NCBI GenBank assembly: GCA_932294295.1
Contig: OW028575.1
Span: 15,256,058-15,320,057 of the forward strand
DNA: 64,000 bases
DNA from: Alitta virens
Lineage: Eukaryota > Annelida > Polychaeta > Phyllodocida > Nereididae
Reading direction: 5' to 3'
Shown: in pieces, positions 40,326 through 51,250 of the stretch
How positions within the stretch are numbered: the stretch's first letter is position 1
Layout of the letters: each line of letters begins with the position of its first letter
Program-made: the position numbers and the translations under genes
Notes under the pieces: model-generated
Told to the model about the DNA's origin: nothing
Database searches by the model: none
The model's input: only the letters and a program-made list of their open reading frames with translations

Positions 40326-41785
40326 TTGCATAGGCAATGTTGAAAGCCAATTATATGGCATGCCATGAAACAAGAGATTCCCTCATGGTGTCAGTTGTAG
40401 TACCCATGGGAAACAATCGTGTACTGTCATGAATAAAAGAAAATTTATCGTAACACAGCAATGTGATCTCTATATGCTAAGCGTTCATGTACTTTCATGC
40501 AGGATTTCTGTGACCGAATTAATTTTAATTCTTTTCTTTACAGTCTTGCTTCCATTCTTAATACCTTAACTAAATTTACATTTAACTTACACTCTATCAC
40601 TGATACTAATTTTCCAACTCCGAACATTAGTCAACAGACAGAATATCCACTAGTTCATAAATCATCCCCCGCCCCCGTTATACCTCCCAATCCAACAATG
40701 TGTCCATAATGATTCTGTCACCAATGGTCTGTTTCCTCCCAATTACCGCAAGACGACGCAATCAGCTGAATTACCTAGCAACATAATTAACAATGCTTTT
40801 TGGACAATACGACTAATTTATAAATCCTCTAGGCCTAATAATTATCTAACAATCATGACCCCACATTGCATTACATTGGGCCTACTGCTTATGTATTTCA
40901 TGAAACATAGTTCAGTTTTATGCTATATAACAGTGTTAATAACCATTTGAAGTTCACATCGAGGGAAGATAAGTCATATTTATAAGTAAAATCATATATT
41001 GACTATACAAACTTTTTAGGATGCTTTATACAAAACGAAGTCCAACAGTCTTACCATGCACACCATATGCGAATGGCACCATTTTTGATGATACAGCATG
41101 CTGCAAGTGTTGGCCTAGAATAAGCAAATAAATCCAATAAGAGCTTGAATAGATGAAGATTATAAAGTGAGATATTCTGATGTTCTCATTTACTTCCACT
41201 AAAACCACCAACTAAACCATCCCATTCGAGATCTCTTCAGCTGGATTAGTCAAGCTCATTTAATCTGCATCGCTTTGACCTTGAAGAGATGCATCGCAGC
41301 TAGCGGCGTCATGCAAATGAGCATGATGGGAGCGTCAGTCATGGTACTCATTGGGATGCTAGTGTATAATAAGAAACACTGGCTACATTTCCTTACATTA
41401 GGCCAGATCATTCCCGTATCTCTTTTGTAATGGCTTGTATATTGATACAATTTGATGGAAATTGCTACATTCACAACTCGATCTACATTTTGCCTGCACT
41501 CGCTGTCTACTTAATAGCACTTTTAATGTCTTGACTGTCTCTAATGTCCTGATTTTCTGTTGTCAAAACCAATGAACTAACCAACTAAGCTAAAGGGAAT
41601 TTCCCGTTAGCCGGGTGCTGCAGGGATCTTTACTTAAAGCCACCGTTTTAGACCAATCTTGAGAATATATGAATTGATATCAAGTCATAGTCACCCTAAT
41701 TATGGAATTTCTTTAGATTGAAGTAAGTTTTGTGACCCAGTTAAGTGGGTTATCTAGATTGCCAATATTGAATTATTTTACAGAT

Positions 41786-41880
41786 TCCATAGACACGGAA
41801 ACTAAGCTAAACTCCCATTGGTTAAGCCAAATAATTGATCCACATGACGTCCTCTGGAGCTTAGTTTCAAAGTCTATGAA
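41786..41880. mobile_element. Fold-back MITE, copy 2
   Basis: The ends are TCCATAGACACGGAAACTAA and, in reverse complement, TTCATAGACTTTGAAACTAA, about 20 bp of matching terminal inverted repeat. The right arm keeps the GACGTCCTCTGG motif seen in reverse in the copy at 61.3 kb; the left arm has lost it by a deletion. Confidence 0.6.
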
Positions 41881-44800
41881 ATCTGCCGTAATTTGGGCTT
41901 CACTGTGCCTGATGTTTCTATGTGCCTTGTTTGTTCATTACCGCATGCACAGAAAGGTCTTCCTTCCAATGACATAAGCACTTTAGAGTTTCCGACAAGG
42001 TCAGGGCAGACACTAACGACACGCAGCTCACAAGAAGGCATTTCCTGAGATCTCACTCCATAATCTACATGCAGGAAATGAGGATTGTCAATGTCGATGC
42101 AATTGGAAAGCACATTTGTCATTCAGTGGCAATTCGACTGTTGAAAAACAAGTCTCTTCTGCAGAGATACTCGAATCTTGGCCTAGATATCAATGGCGTC
42201 ATTTGCCGGCAGCTCTATCTGTCTTTGCGCATACAAACACTATTTGTTTCTGTTGCATCCAGAGAAGGAAAAAAACCCGAGAGAAATTGAATTGCTGTTT
42301 AACAAGCAGAAGACGAAGCTAGTTGATGCCATCTTGATAGGAAGGAAGGCGGTTAACTTCTTGCAAATGTCTGCTCGTTCCATCGTTCAAATTGCATATT
42401 GCTTCATTCAAGGTGCCATTTAACAGCAAAATCATTGCACAATTGGCTAAATCTCATGCTGCTTGCTCGGCTTATCATTCATAATCATATTTCCTTCTTT
42501 TGGCATAATCATATTCTAACTTTCGAATAATTATATTTCTTTTGCAGAATCGTATTTCGGTATTTCGCAATATCATACTTATTATTCATATTTCATCTTT
42601 CATATAATCATATTGGTCTGCTTGTCATAATTCTACACTGATTAACTTTTCAGCTGAATATTTCTTGAATCAAAAAGTGTTATCTGATTGCAAAATTCGT
42701 TTCCAAATCTGTATAACGGCATCTCACTAGATTATAATTTTGGCTTGTTGGATTGAGACATTTGCACACTTGAAACACAAATTTGCCTGTGGTTGTGATA
42801 ATAACAGCTATGAAGTTCAGCGTTAATGCCATCATTGGAAGAATGAATTAACGCTGCTAATTTTTACAATATTTTTCACCTAAATTTCATCGATTTGAAT
42901 TTGACTGTCACTGTAGTCGTACAGAAGCATATGCCTAAAAATGTAATTTACTTGACATTTTTGATTAAAAACGACTTAAAATAAAATTTACATACACATA
43001 CACATACATAATTTGCATAATTTACTTTCGACTATCGATCATGTATTATAATAACTGGTTGGATTGATGAAACACAGGTTTGTCTTGTGTATTTATTCCA
43101 TTGGAAGAACGATCTCTAGACAGTGAAGAGAGAAAGAAAACGAAAAAGAAAAAAAGAAAAAAAAAGCATAAGGAAATTTCCAGGAAAGTGTAGAGGAAGG
43201 AATGAAGAGAAATCCAAGAGTGTGAAGGAGAAAAAGGAGGGCAGATTGACCCCCTCCCATTGTGCATTGACAAACAAAGTGAGGAGCCAAGAACATGTCT
43301 GGCATAAGAATGAATTGAGTCTATGTGCAAACTGACTTCATCTGGCCAACAAAGCCAATGGATGTCAATGGATGCAATCCGCCGCATCTTGTGAATGCTC
43401 CAGACTGAAAAAAGGAGGGCAAGTGAGGAGGGAAAAACCTTTATAATATGCATGAGGTGAGAATGCAGTAATCAGGCATGATATTTCATTTGGTGGGTGG
43501 GGGGAGGGGGGTATAATGATAGAGCAACAGTTGAAGGCAACCACTCAACTATCAACACATCAACACCTGGTCGATGGTAATCGATATAATCGATATGAAA
43601 AATCGATCATTGCCTTAGAGTTGAAAGGTTGTGATAAAGCCTTTCCTTTTTCTCTTTTTCTTTTAGAATCGAGTATTGGAGAAAGCTACAGTATCTGCGA
43701 CGCTGTAGCTCTGACCCCGCATGACTGGGTTGCAGTATGTACGCCCGTTGTCATGGCAACAATCAAACGAAAAACAGTGGGACAAAGCAAAACAATGGGC
43801 TTCCAATGTTGGAGAGGATTTCTGTTTGGGTTCAGGCTCTGCTTCAAAAGCTGTCACCTGATCATGTCCCAACCTGTCACTTCAGCTCCTTAAAGTCAGC
43901 TGTCCCAAGTGGACCTATAATGTCAAGGTCACAGCATGTCAAGGTCATAGTCAAGCACGTGTCATCTCACCATCATGACCATGACCCCAAATCGAGACTG
44001 CATTGCCTTGAGCAAACAATCCAACAATCTTACACAACTTATGGATGAATTATTACATTTTTCTCTGACCATGTGCACTGTTGTCAGCAAGCAGCTTGAT
44101 CATTGACCCGTCTTATCATAATTGTTTCTTTTTTACGAACTTCTTTGTCTTCCTTGGTATGATAAGATTGCTAAGAAAATGTGATAAACACAACAAATCA
44201 CACCGATTCAATAAACAGGTGGGATAAACTTTGTAAGCCAGATCATTGAAATGTCAAGTTACTTAATACAACAAGTCATGATAATGGATCATTGGATGGG
44301 ATAAGAATACATCAGAACATATCAAAATGTCATGCTTTAAAATTTTGTAATATCAAATTGATTCAATGCACAACATATATATTAAATATATCAACAACAT
44401 TATTTCAACTTTGCACAACTCCATCAAAACATCACTTTCACGGGACACTGGGCACACACTTGCCATATTACATTGTATATACACAGCATAAATGTCACTC
44501 TTATTCGAGCTGCCACGTGCATTTACCTTGGATTAGCAAGATGGGGGTATTAGGAGTCCCTACAAGTGAAACCAGCATTTCCACAATCAGTTTCGTAAAT
44601 CAAATGCAGGTGATAGATCCAAGTATAGAATTGAATTTGCTAATAGCTTACTGCTGAACAGCATTATGGAGCTATACAAAATACAATGACAACACCGGTC
44701 AGTGGCTGCGAAGCCTATAAATGCAATATTACGTGCATGTAATATAATAGACTCGGATGTAAACACACGAAAACAAATCAAGCCTTGCTCTTAAATGATT

Positions 44801-45020
44801 AAATAATATATTGCAATAATATAATATATTGTACCGACTGATTAACACAGTGCGAAGTATAGTTTTCTATTTATAACTGTTGCATGACAGATGCAATCTG
44901 TGTCATTGACTGAAGTGACCATGCATCATCTTCAAGCCATTAAGAAAGATAAGAGGCCACTCTGACCACTGAATAGCCCTGTCAAGCACTTTTAAGGATG
45001 GCATAGATCTGTCTACTCAC
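41881..45020. other. No gene recognised
   Basis: AT-rich with a purine-rich stretch at 43120-43235 that gives poly-Lys/Arg on one strand and poly-Phe on the other. No supported exon. Confidence 0.55.
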
Positions 45021-45153
45021 GGGCTCTTGGAGGTGACAACTCTGCTTCCACCTCATTGAGATGGTCGCTCGAACTCTTTGCCCGTCTTCGGGCTCCTTTT
45101 CGCGAGAGACGTCGTTTGTAGGTCCAAGAAGCCGCACGACGAAGACTTTCCAT
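45021..45153 (-). CDS. Alternative first coding exon B, basic N-terminus (MESLRRAASW...)
   Basis: An ATG at 45153 opens 44 codons, ending one base into the next codon at a perfect donor (GAGCCC then GTGAGTAG). If the intron were retained the frame would stop two codons later, as expected for a true exon end. The peptide starts MESLRRAASWTYKRRLSRKG and continues with further Arg/Lys clusters, a Ser triplet and an acidic HLNEVEAEL segment. RRAAS matches the RRxS pattern preferred by PKA (pattern match, not evidence of use). The exon is richer in CpG than its surroundings, as first exons often are. Phase-1 exit matches the acceptor of exon 8437-8555, giving an Arg junction codon. The start was chosen as the ATG in the only frame with both an initiator and a phase-compatible donor. 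Family unknown. Confidence 0.58.
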
Positions 45154-45378
45154 TTTGCAAGAATAAAGTGGAAGATAAAGCCAAGTAAAGGTGCAAATCC
45201 AAAGGGATCCAATGGGTGCAAGTGCTTTTTCTTAAAGAAGACTTTATCCAGGGTGGGTGGAGAACAGAGGATGCATGGAAGTCATAGCTACTCCTGCCAT
45301 TGCCTGACTGTCACTGCTTGCATCCATCCGCCATCAGGCCCATCAGGCCCAGCGTCAGCACAACGAAGCATCCAATGC

Positions 45379-45410
45379 CAGCAGCAGCAGCAGCAGTAGC
45401 AGCAGCAGCT
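45379..45410. repeat. CAG triplet run
   Basis: AGCAGCAGCAGCAGCAGTAG and similar, about 10 triplets, in non-coding sequence upstream of exon 45021-45153 on the minus strand. Confidence 0.85.
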
Positions 45411-46467
45411 AGCTGGTCAATGCCTCGGGTCCCTGCTCTCACCAGCTGTCAGCTCTCACTGGCCAATTAACCCCAGTCAAAACAAACGGGCTTCACAACT
45501 TCTCATCTCTCATACATAAGATCACCATATCTTTGTTTATATCCATCCTGTCTTCTGCACAGCAGCCAAGTTTAGGCTGTTCAAGATAATGCCATCACGG
45601 TTTAACACAAAACATCTCCCAACACTTGATAATGAGGAGACACAGCACCTCCTTGCATTACTCCAAGTCAAAGATAACCTCCATTCATATGCAAACTGGT
45701 TCCATAGCATATTATATGTAAACTAAGAGAAAATTCTGAAATTGAATACGTACTGACTGCCAAACAAGTATGATCACAGAAACATGCCAGCACTTGCCAG
45801 GTGACTTATGTGCCCTACTCAATCAGATATCTGTTATCTCTACTCATTAATTTTTCCATCTGTACATGAACACTGTTAACTAAACATGCCATTCCAATTA
45901 CACACCACAGATATTACAAATAGTCTGATTATATATAATATGATACCATAAAGATAACAAGTATGTTATTAGCGTCACAACATAGGACATGCCTTAACAA
46001 GGCTGCAAGGCTGCAAGAGTAACTATTCTTGCAGTAGCCAAAAAGTGGCATACTATGCACACAGAAAGTCTTGCATGTCTACAGCAAATATTACTAGTGT
46101 TTATATGGCAGCCTCTACAGGCAAGTTGCGCAACCCAAGAGATCTGCCATGTCTGGGGACTGCTTGAGCAAGCCAAAGGTACATACCAAAGGGACTGCTT
46201 ACAAGATACCATGCAAAAGATGGAGGTAGACACGTACAACAGAACGCAGAAATATTACGAACATCTCCATTTCAAGACCACTTTAATCACGTCCAAAACC
46301 GAAAAATGTAGGATGTATCATCGTTACAATCGACATGATACTTATCAAAGATACAATGAGTCGATGTGTAATACGAATCATAAAGTGGAACTTTCAAGTT
46401 GTTTGATCTCCTACTAGGATTGTTGCTCCCCATGAATTCTACCAGACCCTTCACCCAGTTGGCTCAC

Positions 46468-46591
46468 CCTGAGATGAGGGGCTCACGTTAAGACTTTTGA
46501 TTCCTCGGGGTGGTCTGAAAGTGGGCTGCACTTCCCTGTATCTGCTTGGAGGTGTCTTTGCCTTGCATTTTTGCTGCAGTTTTTTTGGCGC
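46468..46591 (-). CDS. Candidate exon, basic Pro/Ser-rich, phase 0 in, phase 1 out
   Basis: A 124-nt stretch with a strong acceptor (CTGTCTCCTTCAG) and a donor CAGG then GTGAGCC. Only one frame is open across it; the other two hit stops near its 3' end. The open frame encodes APKKLQQKCKAKTPPSRYRE, continues with VQPTFRPPRGIKSLNVSPSSQ, and leaves in phase 1, the same phase as the other upstream exons. The product is strongly basic and Pro/Ser-rich, similar in character to the other predicted N-terminal pieces. The frame-specific openness supports coding, but the length is small enough for chance. A start may be supplied by ATGGAG at 46648-46653. No family recognised. Confidence 0.38.
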
Positions 46592-46647
46592 CTGAAGGAG
46601 ACAGCAATCTCGTCTAGTCACAGGTTGTATCACAGCACCAGCCTTAC

Positions 46648-46653
46648 CTCCAT
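46648..46653 (-). CDS. Possible two-codon start exon (Met-Glu)
   Basis: ATGGAG is followed directly by a good donor (GTAAGGCTGG) and, after only 56 nt, by the acceptor of exon 46468-46591. Phase 0 on both sides makes Met-Glu the start of the frame that runs through that exon. Without this splice the downstream frame has no ATG between its upstream stop and the exon. The 56-nt intron is very short. This is a prediction from splice signals only. Confidence 0.25.
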
Positions 46654-49256
46654 CTTGATTAGAATGCCATCTGTTGTTATGACAACCGCTGACCCTATCA
46701 CGCGATTGCTCTTACAGGATGCAAGAATTTACGAAAATGGCTCACGAATCTCCCCCAGCAGAAAATAAACGTGATTTGAATGATGTTATCATTGCCACTT
46801 CCATACACCGGATCTATAACTCTATGCCAAGACTTCCATTCAGCACAGTACTCTGCAGATGTGAACAGTTTAGAACTCTATGATAAAGCCTTACGGTGCC
46901 TGCGTTAAAAAGAGTCTGTTATACATCAAAGTTTCAAGGCCCTCACAAAATTACTCATTGATTTCAAATTTCAAGGCGAGACACACTGCAGGCAATGTAT
47001 CTGCAAATCTGCAGCCCTCATCCTATAGCCCCATACATCTTTTGTTTGGAAGTCTTTGATTTCAAACTGTATTAAAGGATTCCGAAAATATCCTCTCCTT
47101 ACATGAAAGACCACCAATAGCAAACCAGCTACAAAATACTAGATTGTAAAATCAATGGAACCAGACTAGTAGTTAGAAGTTAGAACATGCAGAATTTACC
47201 AGAAAGAACACTGACGTCTATTGTTGGCTGCCTCCAATAAACGGATGGCTTTCGGTCGTGTTGTTAGCACTCCAGTTAACCAATAAATCATTGCAAGACC
47301 ACACATACTTTAAATAGTGAATGATTACTTAGCAAGGCTCATGCAAATGCAGCTAGTTTCAATATATTTACATCTATCCAGTTCGAACTAAAACGTTACT
47401 AACTTTTCCACTGTCTGCCATTCGCCCATTGATTTCTAATGATTCACGATGTGCAATTACATAATTGTGCACTGCAGCCCTCAAAAACTCTTTCTTGCAA
47501 ATTATACGAAGATAAACAAGTTTTGAACACCATATTGTACATGTTTGGGATCAAACCTAGAACTTGACACAAACCTAGAACTTGACATCAAAGTAAAACT
47601 ACTTGATTACAGTATACAGTGTGTCAAGATTAATATAATTCCTGTTCACACCCAAATCTCTTTTGTTTGTTTGTTATAAACTGCTGACACATCTGGCAGA
47701 ATGACCCCCTAAAGCCAGCTTTCAGGGCCCCAGATTAATAGTCCTGGGGTCATATTGGTGGTCTCTGGTCTTTCAGTCACTTTTTCTGCGGACAGTGCTG
47801 GAACACGTGCAAAAAAAATCAAGGGCAGGGCAAAGCTTCAGTAATCCTGAATACCTATATGAGTTCAAAGGCCAAGTGAGAATGTGCTGAGGATAGCTTT
47901 GGCGCTATAAATATATGATGGCGTAAAAAAGTTCCACAAAGCTTATTCCAGGTGGTTGGACAGCCATTGAGCGAGTGTCAAAACACAACCAGAAAAAAAG
48001 CTAAAAAGACTATTCATCATTTATGGAAAATAAAACTGCATCAAATTCAACTACTGCGTCAGCAAAGAGCACGTCACACAAAAAACAAATCATCAAATTT
48101 CTAAGCCAAAATTTTTTACCTAATATCTTTACCAAATACTCAAGACAGAACTTGGTTTAAAATAGATCACAATAAGAGTTGAAACAGTTCATTTATACAA
48201 ATACCCTTGTAACATTATTTGAGTCAGACGATCACATTTTACTTATCTCAACATTTTCCTGTAAAAAAAAAGAAGATCTTGTATGACGTTGCAGTGTCAA
48301 AGGAGAAACTGCACGCAGTGACATTCTATTTTCCTTTTACAAAGCATATCGTGACAAAAGAAAGTATAGGACTAAGCAATATTTTTTAATCATTGCTGAT
48401 GAATCAACTATCGCGATACACATGGATTTCGCATCACAATAGTGTGCTCGACATTTTGAATATGTAATCACATTTTTGCTCTTAAATCAACATCTAAATC
48501 AATATTCAAGCCTAAAGTACACTTTTATTAAAAACGCATTGTTCGAGAAATTTGAACGACTAGTCTTGTGCATTAACAATACAATTTGCCATGCTGTTTA
48601 TATTGAACGGTTAAAATATAAGAGTCGATGGAGTAAATCTTACAGGCTAGTGTTGAAACAAACTTTAATAATGATTCATAAAATACTTGAAGATATATCA
48701 GAATTGAAAGATAATGGATTATGTAAATTTGTAAATTATGCCGATATGTAAGACTTCAAGGAAAATAATGACGATCCAGATTAACATACAATTTACGTTA
48801 GCCAAAAGAACCCAGTAGCAATGGAGCATTATGTGGAAAATGTCTGTGGAAGACCTTGAAATGAAAGTCACATAACAGTCGTGCCTCATGTATTTTATCA
48901 TTCTATCATTCTATCTCTTGTATTTTTTATCATTTCATCATCACATGGAAATCCCAGAGTGACGTTACACTCATTGGTGTTTATCTGAGTCTTCTTGTAC
49001 TGCTGTTAAACTTGTCTTTATGACGTGGCAATGTTCATGAAGGTGCATGAGCCATATAGTCCTAAAAAAATAGTGCCTTCTGAATAATATTTACTGAAGA
49101 ATCCGCTCCACGCCTTATTTCCAGTAGATGATGGCATAAACGGATTTGCTGATGGCGTCTCAAATGTGGTTGAGATGAGGAGAGGAATTCTTGGAAATGA
49201 AGTAGTTCCTACAGACCAGGATGAGGGAGGTGTGACATAACAAGGGATGCTACCCC

Positions 49257-49279
49257 AGCAACAGCAGCAGCAGCAGCAA
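49257..49279. repeat. CAG triplet run
   Basis: About seven CAG-type triplets. It makes a poly-Cys stretch in the minus frame 49018-49434, which I do not consider coding. Confidence 0.85.
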
Positions 49280-50010
49280 CACCAGAAGCCTATATGATGA
49301 CAGTCAGAGACAGCAGCCATCATTATAAGGAGCAATTGTTGCATGAAATCACGCTCAGTCTGTAGGGCCTGTACATTATTTTTTATATACACTGTAATAT
49401 AGTGCGAATGTGCTGTAGTCAAACATTGACGCATGCATAAAACATTTGGTCATTTACCTCTGCAATTTGAACACATTCCCTTCGTGGACAGCATTAATAA
49501 TGGTTATTCCGGCAAAACATGACACGCAAATATATGGTAGGACTAATATATGCCTCGCTTTTAACCAATAACCAAGATTATTGGAATAACTGGATTACTG
49601 AAATTGATGAACAATCTCATGAATAGTACACCATGTTTATATCCTATAGCAAAGATCACTAAATTAAATGCATCTTTCATTAACACAAGTCACATTAATA
49701 CTCTCTTGAAACTAAAATCCATTTTACCCTATGTGTTCAAACTGCTAGGGGCACCTGCCCATGGACTGAATTGCTGACAGAACCCCAGAAACCTACCTAC
49801 TGTAAAGCACAAGTCGGGCTCCATTTTCCTCGAAAAAAAAATTGAAAGAAAGAGCTACAAGACTGATGGAGGCATAAAGTTTCTTTGTTTCTAAAGTCAG
49901 CTAAAAGACGATATTTTATGAGGACAAGGCTGTCATAAAGAGATTCCTGCAACACATCATACACAGGCTTCTCTGCAACAGGCCGTGAAAGCCACGAGCG
50001 AAGACAATCT

Positions 50011-50024
50011 CTGCCACCTAGCGG
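50011..50024 (-). promoter_or_regulatory. CTCF-like motif CCGCTAGGTGGCAG
   Basis: Matches the CTCF core CCGCGNGGNGGCAG at all but one fixed position on the minus strand. It lies about 340 bp upstream (in minus orientation) of exon 50362-50442's donor side, within the same intron region. CTCF is conserved in bilaterians; binding is not shown. Confidence 0.35.
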
Positions 50025-50090
50025 TGAAGAAGCATTGCCAGCTCCCTCTTGTGGATATTTCCACATTCACAGTTAAACTGTTCTGAGCAG

Positions 50091-50122
50091 ACGATTCCTG
50101 GCAGACACGATTTCTGGCAGAC
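50091..50122. repeat. Tandem duplication of ACGATTYCTGGCAGAC
   Basis: Two adjacent 16-bp copies differing at one base. Confidence 0.85.
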
Positions 50123-50361
50123 ACGAGTTAATGGACTTCGTTATAAACTCAAAAATCAACAACCAAAACGAAGGTTGTCAATTTGCACAAGGTCGTAACG
50201 AAATACGTTGTAGGTAACATTCTTTCTTTTTTGGTACACAGCTATTCAAAAACAATGTAAATACGAACTCACCCTACAACACCATATGGATAAACACTCG
50301 ATAATTAACAAACAGGCACCACTATCAACAATAAACAAACACATAAAACAAATAAACTTAC

Positions 50362-50442
50362 TGGTTCGTTTTCTTCGCAGGCAAGAATTGGATAGTGATA
50401 TCCGTTCTGAACGTATTTGACCAGGTAAACAAGGAGGTGATG
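50362..50442 (-). CDS. Symmetric 81-nt cassette exon (phase 1-1), unrecognised protein
   Basis: This short exon has one of the best splice-site pairs in the window. It is preceded by a T-rich tract ending TTTTGTTTACAG and followed by the donor GTAAGTTT. Its 81 nt are divisible by three, so it can be included or skipped without changing frame. All three frames are open. Taken in phase 1, to match exon 63702-63877, it encodes SPPCLPGQIRSERISLSNS then CLRRKRT, with a basic RRKR-type cluster next to serines (possible basophilic kinase site). Joined to 63702-63877 the junction codon is Ser; joined to 8437-8555 it is also Ser (A+GT). Phase 0 would instead give HHLLVYLVKYVQNGYHYPIL, which looks more like a folded segment, so the frame is inferred only from phase matching. 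Confidence 0.58.
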
Positions 50443-51124
50443 CTGTAAACAAAATAAATAAATAAAACAAATAATTACCTTCAAAAGAAAATGGTTTATC
50501 AAAACATAAATGATTGCTGAGGGTAATTTTGTTGTAAACTAAAGGGTGAAATACAAATGGCAGTTTGAAAATAATTTAAACTTAAAAATATATATACATT
50601 GGATGAATAAATACAAAACTCAAGTACTGTAGCTTCACAGCATTCATGCGGGCTACCAATTCAATTACTAGTACATGTAGAATTGGAAGTCCATAAACTA
50701 CCATTCTTGGTCCACCATAAGTCTCATCATGGCACAGCACACAGGGGAATGGGAAGGCTGTCTTTCAGTCTTATATCTGGGTGATCCCCAAGCAGCAATA
50801 TTCTTGGCCTTTTCATTGGAAATCAGAGCATTCAGCTCAAGTGACCAAAGGCTGACCATCACAACTAGCCAGGTCTATGACCCAACCCAATCCTCTGAAG
50901 TCTCCCAACTCAGGTATTACCATATATTTACTTCAGTTCAGCCCAAAATAATCTTAGTTTTGCATAGAGGGCACAAATGAGGCATGCGGAATCAGGTGCA
51001 AAACTAATATAATGTGAGTGTAGATCCCAGAAGCAGTTTATACACTGCCTTTCAACTGATAAGATTAATTTGCAAAGGTCAAAACAAGTCGTAAGAATTT
51101 ATAGATTCACTGGACCTAAACATT

Positions 51125-51250
51125 TCATAAACTTGGAAACCAATCTCATATACTTAGAAGCTAACTGCAGTGGACGTCACATGAGTCCAGGACTCTTATT
51201 GGTTGAGGGACTGCCTTAACCAATCACGAGATTGGTTTCCAAGTTTACGA
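51125..51250. mobile_element. Fold-back MITE, copy 3
   Basis: The outer arms CATAAACTTGGAAACCAATC and, reversed, GTAAACTTGGAAACCAATC match almost exactly. The middle holds TGGACGTCACATGAGTCCAG then GACTCTTATTGG, the family core. The left part looks compound, with an extra CATATACTTAGAAGCTAACT, an echo of the same terminus, suggesting nested or rearranged copies. Confidence 0.58.

Larger units (their letters stand above)
36736..41785. other. No gene recognised
   Basis: Contains the 38.6-kb imperfect tandem repeat, TGACGTCA at 39219 and the 9-bp array at 40285. A sequence starting TCACTGTAAAGACCACCTCA at 37949 resembles the interior of the pogo-like elements and may be a fragment of one. Confidence 0.5.
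46654..50361. other. No supported gene; two doubtful minus-strand frames
   Basis: Frames at 49018-49434 and 49797-50066 (both minus) are open, but the first is driven by a CAG run and the second has only partial splice context (a CAGTAG then GTAGGT end that includes its own stop). A 12-codon ATG stretch at 49458-49494 ends at GAG then GTAAAT in phase 1. Confidence 0.4.

Noticed and set aside
43046..43453. 135-codon minus-strand frame
   Set aside because: Open because of a purine/pyrimidine-biased stretch giving poly-Phe; no exon signals.
45061..45399. 112-codon plus-strand frame
   Set aside because: Antisense to exon 45021-45153 and extended by the CAG triplet run into poly-Gln.
49018..49434. 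138-codon minus-strand frame
   Set aside because: Contains poly-Cys from a CAG run; a possible acceptor exists, but there is no convincing donor or start.
49458..49494. 12-codon ATG stretch ending at GAG/GTAAAT in phase 1
   Set aside because: Too short, with an average donor; phase agreement alone is expected one time in three.
49797..50066. 89-codon minus-strand frame (MWKYPQEGAGNASS...)
   Set aside because: Reads fairly protein-like, but its end CAGTAG/GTAGGT includes the stop before the donor and no clear acceptor frames it. Not enough to call.
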